Positions 57,016-64,000 of a stretch of 64,000 nucleotides of DNA are shown one piece after another. Source of the DNA: Rhodococcus jostii NBRC 16295 (GTDB lineage Bacteria > Actinomycetota > Actinomycetes > Mycobacteriales > Mycobacteriaceae). The notes under the pieces were generated by a model. It did not search any database. It worked only from the letters and a program-made list of their open reading frames with translations, and had not been told where the DNA came from. The stretch covers positions 1-64,000 of the forward strand of contig NZ_BCWY01000042.1 in NCBI RefSeq assembly GCF_001894825.1, read 5' to 3'. Within the stretch, counting starts at the first letter, position 1, and each line of letters starts with the position of its first letter. The translations under genes were made by a program, and so were the position numbers.

Positions 57016-57333
57016 TCATTCACTCGCTGCGATGATGTGCACCCTGATCTCCCCTGCGGGACTGAGCCATCCGCGACGCTCGGCATACTCGATCATCGCC
57101 TCGAATCCGGCCGACCACGAATCGTCGGACGCCCTTGCCCCCGCGAGGGCACGGATCGTGTTCGGATCCACGAAGACGTTCCGCCCGCCGGACAGACGGC
57201 CGAGGGACGAAAGTTGTTCTGCCGAGATACCCTGCTCCGGATCAGCGGGTTCGATATGGAGGGAACCGAACTCGCCGGCCTCTTCGAGCCGGATCTGTGG
57301 CGCTCCGGGTGTCCTGTCGACAACGATCCGCAC
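57016..57333 (-). CDS. conserved hypothetical protein in the catabolic block
   Basis: 105 residues, soluble, with a two-part arrangement: a beta-rich N-terminus (MRIVVDRTPGAPQIRLEEAG) and a helical C-terminal region (SAGFEAMIEYAERRGWL). It overlaps the operon order closely: 32 bases after the preceding gene's stop and 12 bases before the flavin reductase start. No family recognised. A minor pathway enzyme or accessory protein is possible. Confidence 0.6.
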   Translation of the reverse strand: MRIVVDRTPGAPQIRLEEAGEFGSLHIEPADPEQGISAEQLSSLGRLSGGRNVFVDPNTIRALAGARASDDSWSAGFEAMIEYAERRGWLSPAGEIRVHIIAASE

Positions 57334-57364
57334 GGGCTACTGCGCTCTCGGTGGTGGATGGAAT

Positions 57365-57886
57365 TCAGCTGGCACGTCGGCGCACCGTCGGGTCCGGCGT
57401 CAGGCCATGGGTTTCGAGAATCGGCAGCACCTCGGCCAGGAGCAGGCGCACGCATGCATCACGCGAATCCCCCGCCGCAACGGCCGGAACCACCGTGACG
57501 CCGTCGGCGACATCCGCCGCACCGATGTCGAGGATCAAGCTCGCGAGCCCGCCCGGCGTTCCGACATAGACGACGGCGTCGACCCCAACCGGGTCCGCAG
57601 CCGACGGATGTTCTCGCTCCCACATCACTTCGGAGCGCGCTGTGCGAGCGTCGGTCGCGATGTGGACGACGACGTCGAGCAGCACGTCGATCCGACCACC
57701 AGATGTGCCGCCGTCTTCGAACCCTGCCCGAATCCGCGAGCGCTTCTTCTGCGCCGCACGAAGGTCCGGAGCTGTCATCCGTACCGTATCCAGGCCACCC
57801 GGTCGACGGACCAGTACGGTGCTGTCGCCCGGCGCGGTCGGTGTCGACAGGTCGACGGCAACGGTAAGCTGCACCCTGCCCGTCAC
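57365..57886 (-). CDS. luciferase-like C-terminal-domain protein, function unknown
   Basis: 173 residues. The C-terminal region (DVVVHIATDARTAR, VVYVGTPGGLASLIL, then TVVPAVAAGDSR) resembles the end of a luciferase-like monooxygenase; the N-terminal flavin-binding part of that family (about 200 residues) is missing. The start overlaps the lipocalin-like gene's stop by four bases, so it is a coupled, genuine gene, not obvious debris. It could be a shortened paralogue acting with the full-length monooxygenase. Assignment tentative. Confidence 0.5.
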   Translation of the reverse strand: MTGRVQLTVAVDLSTPTAPGDSTVLVRRPGGLDTVRMTAPDLRAAQKKRSRIRAGFEDGGTSGGRIDVLLDVVVHIATDARTARSEVMWEREHPSAADPVGVDAVVYVGTPGGLASLILDIGAADVADGVTVVPAVAAGDSRDACVRLLLAEVLPILETHGLTPDPTVRRRAS

Positions 57887-58368
57887 GCTGTCCGCCCCGT
57901 GCGAGGCACGGTCCGTCGCCAGACCAGCGCAGGCGACAACGTGGTGGTGCGGAACACGAGAGGATCCGACGACAGGGTCATCCAGTCACCGTCGAAGCGC
58001 ACGTATCGCTTCTGGCTGTCGCCGATCCAGTTCGGATACAGCGATACCGCCATCTCGTGCCAAACGACGGAGTTCTCCTCGTCGACGTGATACGGACCCG
58101 AGTACGCGAGGTATCCGCCGGCAGCCTCGCTTCGTTCGCTCATCTCGCCACTGTGCACGTTGGGTGACCGGTATGGGGTTCGGTCGCGACGCATGATCTG
58201 CGCCGACATCAACCCGGCTGCCGAGTAGATGATCAGTCCGCGCGCTTCGGGCCCCAGCGGGTACCCAACCTTGCCGGTGTCCGACGTCGTCGAGTACTCG
58301 ACGAGATCCCAGGACCCGACGATCCGGTCGGCGATCGAGACGCCCTCGATGTCGGTCTCGGTGCTCAT
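57883..58368 (-). CDS. lipocalin-like domain protein
   Basis: 161 residues. The opening IVGSWDLVEYSTTSDTGKVGYPLGPEARGLIIYS is the standard start of lipocalin-like (PF13924-type) proteins: a beta-barrel that binds small hydrophobic molecules. The rest continues as strands (YLAYSGPYHVDEENSVVWHEM). Cytoplasmic, as no signal peptide is present. It lies 18 bases downstream of the thiolase-like gene in the block and could bind a hydrophobic intermediate. Four-base overlap with the next gene. Confidence 0.8.
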   Translation of the reverse strand: MSTETDIEGVSIADRIVGSWDLVEYSTTSDTGKVGYPLGPEARGLIIYSAAGLMSAQIMRRDRTPYRSPNVHSGEMSERSEAAGGYLAYSGPYHVDEENSVVWHEMAVSLYPNWIGDSQKRYVRFDGDWMTLSSDPLVFRTTTLSPALVWRRTVPRTGRTA

Positions 58369-58386
58369 GTCCTGCTTCCTTTCAGC

Positions 58387-59562
58387 TCACAGCACGTCGT
58401 GCGTGCAGAGAAGGATCGAACTCGACAGGGCGGCCATTGGTCCGCCGATGAAGAGAGACACCCTCGCATCGGGAACCTGGTTGGTCGAACTTCCACGCAG
58501 CTGGCGCACGGCCTCGACCGCCAGCCCCATTCCGTTGACGAACGAATCTGCCAGGTTGCCACCGCTGGTGTTCACCGGGAGCAGCCCGTGCGGAGCGGTG
58601 AGATTCTCGACCGTCATGACCTTGCCGGCCTCGGCACCGCGCGGGCACAGCGAGTGATCGATCAGTGCAGCTACCCCCGAACCACTGAAGTTCTCGTAGA
58701 CCTGGACGACATCGACTTGATCGGGACCGAGGCCGGCATCCGCCCACAGGGTTTCCGCGACCCCGTCGGGCCCGGAGAATCCGGCCGAGGTGTAGTCGAG
58801 GTCGTTCTCCGTGTCGACGGCGTATCCGCCCACCGCGCCCTGACTGCCGGCCAGCACATACGCCGGTTTCGGATGGAGTTGCTCGGCGCGCTCGGCGGCT
58901 ACCAGGATCAGCGCGACCGCTCCGTCGTTCTCACGTGAGCAGTCGTAGAGGCGGTACGGCTCGCCGATCATCCGGGAGGCTCGATACCGCTCCTCGTCGA
59001 GTGGACGGCCGAATGCCGCCGCATCCGGATTCTGCTGGGCATGGAAGTAGTCGGCGAGCACGAGGGACCTCATCGCGGATTCCGGAACACCGTCGTGCTC
59101 GAGCATCCGCCGAGTGCGCAACGCACACGCCTGAGCCGGCGATCCGACCCCGTGCGGGAGCATGTGACCGTCGAAATGATGCTTGGCGTATCCGAGTCTC
59201 CCGGAATCCTTCTGTGCCATAGCGCGATACACGACGACGCAGTGCGCCTGACCCGCCGCGATCGCGACCGCCGCGTTGGTGATCGCCGCGGCGGCGCCAC
59301 CGCCCCCGCCACCCCAGATCATGGTGGACCATCGGATCCGGTGCGACATGAGCGACGCCCCCACTACGGTTCCGTCGTTCTCGCCGCCGCCGTAGGAGAC
59401 GAACCCGTCGATCTCGCGTGGTGACACGCCGGCATCGGCAGCTGCCGCGACGATAGCCTGCAACGTCATCCGAAGCTCACTGTCGGTCGATTCTCCTCGC
59501 TTGTAATAGAACTCGTTGACGCCTACCACAGCGGCCGCCCCACGGAGAATAGTGTCAGTCAT
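58387..59562 (-). CDS. thiolase-like protein (lipid-transfer/SCP-x type), no condensing Cys
   Basis: 391 residues with the thiolase fold (ELRMTLQAIVAAAADAGVSPREIDGFV; later GLLPVNTSGGNLADSF). The position of the nucleophilic Cys is occupied by glycines (WGGGGGGAAAA), so it cannot be a normal thiolase. This is the state of the Ltp-type aldolases (Ltp2) that work with a DUF35 protein to cleave side chains. Its start overlaps the DUF35-type gene by four bases, exactly that pairing. Retro-aldol cleavage of a CoA-bound intermediate is an inference. Confidence 0.82.
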   Translation of the reverse strand: MTDTILRGAAAVVGVNEFYYKRGESTDSELRMTLQAIVAAAADAGVSPREIDGFVSYGGGENDGTVVGASLMSHRIRWSTMIWGGGGGGAAAAITNAAVAIAAGQAHCVVVYRAMAQKDSGRLGYAKHHFDGHMLPHGVGSPAQACALRTRRMLEHDGVPESAMRSLVLADYFHAQQNPDAAAFGRPLDEERYRASRMIGEPYRLYDCSRENDGAVALILVAAERAEQLHPKPAYVLAGSQGAVGGYAVDTENDLDYTSAGFSGPDGVAETLWADAGLGPDQVDVVQVYENFSGSGVAALIDHSLCPRGAEAGKVMTVENLTAPHGLLPVNTSGGNLADSFVNGMGLAVEAVRQLRGSSTNQVPDARVSLFIGGPMAALSSSILLCTHDVL

Positions 59563-60041
59563 CGGTGCTCCCCCCGCTCGGTCTCGGTCGACGTGCCCGC
59601 CCGTTGCCAGCGGAGCAGAGGCCAGGGCGAATCGGCAGGCTGCTGGATGAGGCCCGTCACTTCATCACCGATGGCGATGTCGGTTTCGCCGTTCTCGGCC
59701 AGCAAGCCGAGCACCCGGCGTCCCCCGGCATGTGGCAATTCGACGAGCACCGTGATGAACGGCTGTTCGCCGGCCAACTCCGGGATGAACGGGTGCCAGG
59801 TACGGGACCACGAGAAGACCCGTCCTGCCGGTTCCACGGCGACCCACTCCGGGTCGAACGCCTGGCATTGCCCACAGATCCAGCGTGGCCCCCAGATCCA
59901 CAGGCCACACTCGGCGCACTTGTGCAGACGTAGCTCACCTGCCCGCAGTCCCTCCCAGTACGGCAGGTCCAGGCCGTCCGCGTACGGACCCGCCAGATCC
60001 GTAGCCGGAAATTCGCGGACCACTCCGGTACTCGGTGTCAT
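59559..60041 (-). CDS. Zn-ribbon/OB-fold protein (DUF35 family)
   Basis: 160 residues. A zinc ribbon with two CxxC pairs (CAEC, CGQC) is followed by an OB-fold (PAGRVFSWSRTWHPFIPEL). Such proteins form complexes with thiolase-like partners and help bind CoA substrates (for example the ChsH2 DUF35 domain with Ltp2). It overlaps the thiolase-like gene's start by four bases, so the two are translationally coupled. Cytoplasmic. Confidence 0.87.
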   Translation of the reverse strand: MTPSTGVVREFPATDLAGPYADGLDLPYWEGLRAGELRLHKCAECGLWIWGPRWICGQCQAFDPEWVAVEPAGRVFSWSRTWHPFIPELAGEQPFITVLVELPHAGGRRVLGLLAENGETDIAIGDEVTGLIQQPADSPWPLLRWQRAGTSTETERGEHR

Positions 60042-60115
60042 CGGATCGCTCCACTCTCGTGAATCGGCATTTCACTCCTTGTCCTGCGGGTGGGCGTCGC
60101 GGCCGGCCTCATCGG

Positions 60116-60928
60116 TCAGTGCTTGGTCAGGTAACCTGCGTCGATCGGCAGGTCGATCCCGGTCACGTACTTCGCAGCGTCGGACACGAGCCACAACACG
60201 GCGTCGGAGATGTCCTGCGGTTCGAGCATCGTCACGTCCAGCAGGTTCGTACGGTCGTTGTCCTTCCACTTCCGCACCACGTGCGGCAGCACCTGCGACA
60301 GGCCGACCGCCATGGGCGAATCGACCCCCGTCGGGTTGACCGTGTTGACCCGAATGTTGTGTTGGCCGAGCTCGAATGCGAGCGTGTCCTTCAGCCCTTG
60401 CAGTCCGTGCTTCGCCGCTCCGTAGTGACCCCACGACGGAGCAGCGCCCAGGCCGTCGACAGACGAGGTGATCACGATCGATCCGCCTCGGCCGCCCTCG
60501 ATCATCACGGGTACCACGGCCTTGCATGCTTTCCACGCGCCGGTGAGGTTGACGTCGAGCATCGCCTGCCACGCGTCGTCCTCGATCTCGATCGTCGACT
60601 CGGCGTGATCGTGGATACCGGCGTTCGCCAGCAGGATGTCGATGCGTCCGAATTGCGACACGGCCAGGTCCGCGACAGCCTTCATGTCCGCACTGCTCCG
60701 GACATCCGCCTGGATGCCGGCAATCTCGCCGCCGGCTTCCTTGACCAGCTGCATCGTCTCCTCGAGATCCTCCTGTGTCGCGAGTGCGTACTGCACCTCT
60801 TTGATCGGTGCCGCGACGTCGCAGACGACGATCTTGGCACCGGCAGCGGCGAGTGCGAGCGCATGCGAGCGACCCTGTCCTCGTGCTCCACCGGTGATCA
60901 CTGCTACTTTTCCGTCGAGTGACGTCAT
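60116..60928 (-). CDS. mycofactocin-type short-chain dehydrogenase
   Basis: 270 residues with TGGARGQGRSHAL (the GxxxGxG motif with an extra Gln, typical of the group), LLANAGI and YGAAK as the YxxxK. An insertion after the second strand (VAAPIKEVQYALATQEDLEETMQLV) is the hallmark of mycofactocin-dependent SDRs such as carveol dehydrogenase, which keep NAD(H) bound and pass electrons to mycofactocin. It lies 55 bases after the luciferase-like monooxygenase and oxidises an alcohol of the pathway. Substrate unknown. Confidence 0.9.
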   Translation of the reverse strand: MTSLDGKVAVITGGARGQGRSHALALAAAGAKIVVCDVAAPIKEVQYALATQEDLEETMQLVKEAGGEIAGIQADVRSSADMKAVADLAVSQFGRIDILLANAGIHDHAESTIEIEDDAWQAMLDVNLTGAWKACKAVVPVMIEGGRGGSIVITSSVDGLGAAPSWGHYGAAKHGLQGLKDTLAFELGQHNIRVNTVNPTGVDSPMAVGLSQVLPHVVRKWKDNDRTNLLDVTMLEPQDISDAVLWLVSDAAKYVTGIDLPIDAGYLTKH

Positions 60929-60982
60929 CGATACTCCTGATTTCGAAATAAGGGTGTGGCGGTTCGGAATTGGCCGGTTCGA

Positions 60983-62206
60983 CTACCGTGGGCTCTTCGC
61001 GCGCTGATAGTCCTGCGTTGCCTGGCTGATACCGGTCGCGAAGCGCTCGCTGAAACCTTCCTTACGCGCCTGCGTCCAGTGATAGGAGCTCAGCAGCGGT
61101 TCGCACGTACCTGTGAAGCGAGGCATGACGTCCCGCATGAGAATGCGGTACATACGCGACGTGGACTCGGTATCGGCCCAGTCGTGGGCCGTCGCGAGGA
61201 AGGTGCCGAAGCCTCCGGTGCGGTCGATGACCTTCTGGATGTAGCTGATGGCATCGTCGGCGTCGCCGATGCATCCGTAACCGGACTCGTTGACACGCCG
61301 GACCAGTTCCTCGTGAGCGACTTCCTCGCCGGGCTCGATCATCTTCATCGGGGTGACGACGTGGCGGTAGTCCATGAAGTCGCGCAGCCCGTATCTGGTG
61401 TCCTCGACGGCCTGCTCGAAGGTGTCGGCGATATGGATGTTGCCGACGATCGCCCAGTCGTTCCGATCAACGACCTTCCCGTACTCGTTCGCTTCACGGG
61501 TAGTGATATCCCAAGTCTGCGCGAGCAATTCGACCGACTTTGCGCTGGTTCCGCCGATGGACAGCAGACCGAGCCCGTACTTTCCGGCCAGCTTCGGGCC
61601 CGACGGCGACATTGCGGCCGCCACGGTAATCGGCACCCCAGGGTACGTGTAGGGGCCCATCTGGACTCGAGCATCCTCGAGGGCGAACCATTCCGTCTTT
61701 CGGTCGACCGGTCCCGGAGTGTTGAGCAGTTCCAGGATGGCGTCCAGGGATTCCTCCATCCGCGGCCGAAGAAGGTTGTAATCCATTCCCATCATCTGCG
61801 AGTCGGCCACGAGCGCACCCGGTCCGACACCGATGCGAATGCGACCACGAGTCATGTGGTCCAAGAAAGTGATTCGATCGGCAACCATCAACGGATGGTG
61901 GTACGGAAGGGAGATCACGCCGCTGCACAGCTCGATGCGTGACGTGCGCTGCGCTGCTGCCGCGATCATCAGTTCCGGTGACGGCCCGACTTCGTACCCG
62001 CCGCTGTGGTGTTCCCCGAACCACACCTGGTGGAAGCCGAGCCTGTCGAGATCCTCCACGTGTCGGAGGTCCTGTTCGATCGCCATCGTGGGGTTACGCC
62101 GGGGGTTGTGATACGGAGGAAGAAACACTCCGCACCGGAGTGGCGCCTTCGTCACGGACGGCGCACTGTTCACAGCCGACCCGTTCTGCTCAGCCGTCGG
62201 TTCCAT
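60983..62206 (-). CDS. luciferase-like flavin-dependent monooxygenase (LLM class)
   Basis: 407 residues, TIM-barrel bacterial-luciferase family. Typical pattern: CGVFLPPYHNP, LGFHQVWFGEHHSGGYEVGPSPELMIAAAAQRT, then RIGVGPGALVADSQMMG. The GEHH motif and length match limonene-monooxygenase-like and other alkane/cyclic-ketone oxygenases. It uses reduced flavin, which the reductase at 56489-57004 can provide. Adjacent to the cupin gene with a single base between stop and start. The 20-residue acidic N-terminal start is uncertain, but an ATG at 62206 is present. Confidence 0.87.
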   Translation of the reverse strand: MEPTAEQNGSAVNSAPSVTKAPLRCGVFLPPYHNPRRNPTMAIEQDLRHVEDLDRLGFHQVWFGEHHSGGYEVGPSPELMIAAAAQRTSRIELCSGVISLPYHHPLMVADRITFLDHMTRGRIRIGVGPGALVADSQMMGMDYNLLRPRMEESLDAILELLNTPGPVDRKTEWFALEDARVQMGPYTYPGVPITVAAAMSPSGPKLAGKYGLGLLSIGGTSAKSVELLAQTWDITTREANEYGKVVDRNDWAIVGNIHIADTFEQAVEDTRYGLRDFMDYRHVVTPMKMIEPGEEVAHEELVRRVNESGYGCIGDADDAISYIQKVIDRTGGFGTFLATAHDWADTESTSRMYRILMRDVMPRFTGTCEPLLSSYHWTQARKEGFSERFATGISQATQDYQRAKSPR

Positions 62207-62686
62207 TCAGATCTCCTGTCGGTCGGTGGTACGCGATGCGCCGCAGATGGTGACGATTGCCCGTGCCGTTTCTTCTCCTCGGTTGTGCCATCGATGCTTG
62301 TTGCCGTTGACCACCACGGTGTCGCCGGCATTCAGTTCGACTTCCACGCCGTCGTCGAGTTCGAGCACGAGCGAACCCTCGAGAAGGACGTGTACGTCAA
62401 CCGAATCGGTGCGGTGAAATCCCGGCGTGTGCTCGTCCATGGCGACGATTCCGTTGTCGTTGTCGCCGATGCGGCCGGGTTCGAGCACCCAGCCGATCAC
62501 CCACACCCCACCGGGATCGGGAAATCCGACGGTGTCCGGCACCCCTCCGGAATTGGGCACCTCGGGAACGGAATCGGAACGCCAGATCGGGTCGAGTCCG
62601 GCGGTGTCGATCCTCTCGACTTTCTCGTCTGCGACGAGTACAGCGGTACCGTACTGTTCGGTGGCGATCACGCGGCGAAAGCTCAT
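62207..62686 (-). CDS. cupin-domain protein
   Basis: About 159 residues from the ATG at 62686 (MSFRRVIATE). A single cupin barrel: the first motif is GFHRTDSVDVHVLLEGSLVLEL and the second VELNAGDTVVVNGNKHRWHN, with the metal-binding His and Glu largely kept. The small N-terminal part is strand-rich. Such cupins in catabolic blocks act as isomerases, dioxygenases or ligand sensors. It ends one base before the luciferase-like monooxygenase start. Function within the pathway is unknown. Confidence 0.82.
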   Translation of the reverse strand: MSFRRVIATEQYGTAVLVADEKVERIDTAGLDPIWRSDSVPEVPNSGGVPDTVGFPDPGGVWVIGWVLEPGRIGDNDNGIVAMDEHTPGFHRTDSVDVHVLLEGSLVLELDDGVEVELNAGDTVVVNGNKHRWHNRGEETARAIVTICGASRTTDRQEI

Positions 62687-62838
62687 GTATGCCCCTTCGG
62701 GAGATAGCACTGAGACGGAGACGACATTGAAACACGGCTACATGTAATGGAATTCGGACATTCTCAGGTCCGTGAAGATCCTTGCACGACAGCCGGCACC
62801 GCCCGTCGGTGGCCGTGCTGTGGATCACACTCGTTAAT

Positions 62839-64000
62839 CTAATGCCTATCGGTTCTTTCGACAAGCCCCGGGAGGGACTTCATACGGAGGGGCGGCCCCC
62901 AACCCGATACGAGAACGTTTGCCTGCGAGAGTGCGCCGTCGATCAGCTTCTCGGACGCCTTCCGGCGACGCAGGGTGAGCGCGAACCACACAACCAGCAT
63001 TCCGGACATGGCCGCGGGAATCGCCGACAACAGGAGAACCATCGAACTCGCCATGTTCGTCGCGAGCAAGGATCCACCCAGTGCCGGCGCACACAACCCT
63101 CCCATCCGACTGACCCCGAACGCCCAGCCGATACCCGTCGCACGTACCGATGTGGGATACGCCTGCGCTGCTACCGACGTCAATGCCGCGGCAAGCCCGA
63201 TCGCGCCGAATCCGAGCGTGAAGCACAGAGCGCCGACGGCGATCGCCGACCCACCAATCGCGAAGTTCCACGCGAGCAGCGAAACCGATGCAATGGTGGC
63301 GATCGGCCCGAGGGCTGCGGCTGCGACGCCGATCCGGCTTCGATCCATGGCCAGTCCGAGCGCAAGTGCGCCGACGATGCCGCCCAGCGTAGCCAGCGAG
63401 GTCGCGAGCTGCGCGGTGCTTTGCTCCACGCCGTTGTCGGTGAGAATCGTGGCCAGCCAGCTGAGCACGAAGTAGCTCCCGAAGAGCGCAAAGAACATCA
63501 TCGCCCAGATGAGCGTCGTCAGAACGGCTCTGTCCTTGGTGAAGAGCGTAGCGACGCGCGCGCCGACCGGTTGAGGAGGGAGGACGTACTCGGTGTCCGC
63601 ACGGTGCGTCGTGCCGACCTCGATCTTGTCGAGGATGCTCGCAACCTTCCTCGAGCGACCGGTCTTGGCGAGGAACTCGACGGACTCGGGGAGCCGGCGC
63701 CACGTGGCGATCAGGATGACGAGAGGAACGATGCCGGCCACCAGGAGCAAAGCTTCACCGCCGCGCGCCGGCACCAGCTGCGATGCGATGATTCCGACAG
63801 CGAGCCCACTGCCCGCGGTTCCCGAGCTGAGCACGGCGACAGTGGTCGATTTCAGGCGTATCGGCGAGTATTCGTTGCCCAGCGCGAACCCGTTCGGCAC
63901 CGCGGCGAGGCCGAACACGACGATGCCCAGGCCCATGATGCGCTTGCGCCCGTGACGATCCGCGAGCGGTGCGACCAGGAAGTTCGAGACGATCCCTCCG
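62839..64000 (-). CDS. MFS transporter, partial at the window edge
   Basis: The frame continues upstream past 64000. The visible 387 codons include ADRHGRKRIMGLG (loop after helix 2) at the window edge, nine to ten membrane helices, and a C-terminal basic tail. The pattern is that of AAHS/MHS-type carriers like the one at 51462-52811, but the two are not near-identical. It lies 150 bases upstream of the cupin gene in the same direction. Probably a second carrier for the block's substrate; identity of the substrate is unknown. Confidence 0.78.
   Translation of the reverse strand, partial: GGIVSNFLVAPLADRHGRKRIMGLGIVVFGLAAVPNGFALGNEYSPIRLKSTTVAVLSSGTAGSGLAVGIIASQLVPARGGEALLLVAGIVPLVILIATWRRLPESVEFLAKTGRSRKVASILDKIEVGTTHRADTEYVLPPQPVGARVATLFTKDRAVLTTLIWAMMFFALFGSYFVLSWLATILTDNGVEQSTAQLATSLATLGGIVGALALGLAMDRSRIGVAAAALGPIATIASVSLLAWNFAIGGSAIAVGALCFTLGFGAIGLAAALTSVAAQAYPTSVRATGIGWAFGVSRMGGLCAPALGGSLLATNMASSMVLLLSAIPAAMSGMLVVWFALTLRRRKASEKLIDGALSQANVLVSGWGPPLRMKSLPGLVERTDRH

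Overview
The window is high-GC actinobacterial DNA and most resembles Rhodococcus. The main pointers are a complete Fe-type nitrile hydratase locus, two wax-ester synthase/diacylglycerol acyltransferases, a mycofactocin-type short-chain dehydrogenase and a dense catabolic gene set. I see no rRNA, tRNA or CRISPR array. Base-level coding calls come from reading frames, motifs, start/stop coupling and ribosome binding sites; no database search was run.

Left part (1-31 kb) is accessory and partly decayed. It holds two exported proteins of unknown function, a near-complete IS630-family element whose transposase needs a -1 frameshift, and fragments of an acyl-CoA dehydrogenase, an IS110 and an IS3 transposase. 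The most striking item is a 6.15-kb four-gene element (three tyrosine recombinases plus a coiled-coil protein) that sits inside a zinc-finger/helix-turn-helix gene. Deleting it across a 4-base core restores that gene in frame. Between the mobile pieces are ordinary genes: an MHS-type transporter, an amino-acid dehydrogenase with a divergent LysR regulator, a wax-ester synthase, an HSL-type esterase, a PAS-GAF-GGDEF-EAL protein, a class Ib ribonucleotide reductase beta subunit, a CapA-type phosphatase, a solitary HicB-like antitoxin and a cytochrome P450.

Middle part (32.7-39.8 kb) is the aldoxime-nitrile pathway: a divergent AraC-type regulator, aldoxime dehydratase, amidase, nitrile hydratase alpha and beta, and the GTPase activator, all in order on the + strand. 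The route is aldoxime to nitrile to amide to acid. The aldoxime dehydratase is broken by one extra T before both haem/catalytic histidines, so as written the locus handles nitriles but not aldoximes. A perfect 18-bp hairpin separates the beta subunit from the activator.

The next part (39.8-49.7 kb) has a second wax-ester synthase, a cold-shock protein, an ANTAR-domain protein, small membrane proteins, a beta-lactamase-fold lipoprotein, an ABCG-like transporter and a large degenerate HD-domain/LuxR regulator.

The right part (50-64 kb) is one long minus-strand catabolic block: MHS/AAHS-type transporters, cupin, luciferase-like monooxygenase, mycofactocin-type SDR, Zn-ribbon/OB-fold protein with a thiolase-like partner, lipocalin-like protein, flavin reductase, TetR regulator, aldehyde dehydrogenase, Rieske oxygenase, SDR and ferredoxin. 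It looks like a pathway for a cyclic (terpenoid- or aromatic-like) substrate, but the substrate cannot be read from the sequence. The last transporter runs off the window.
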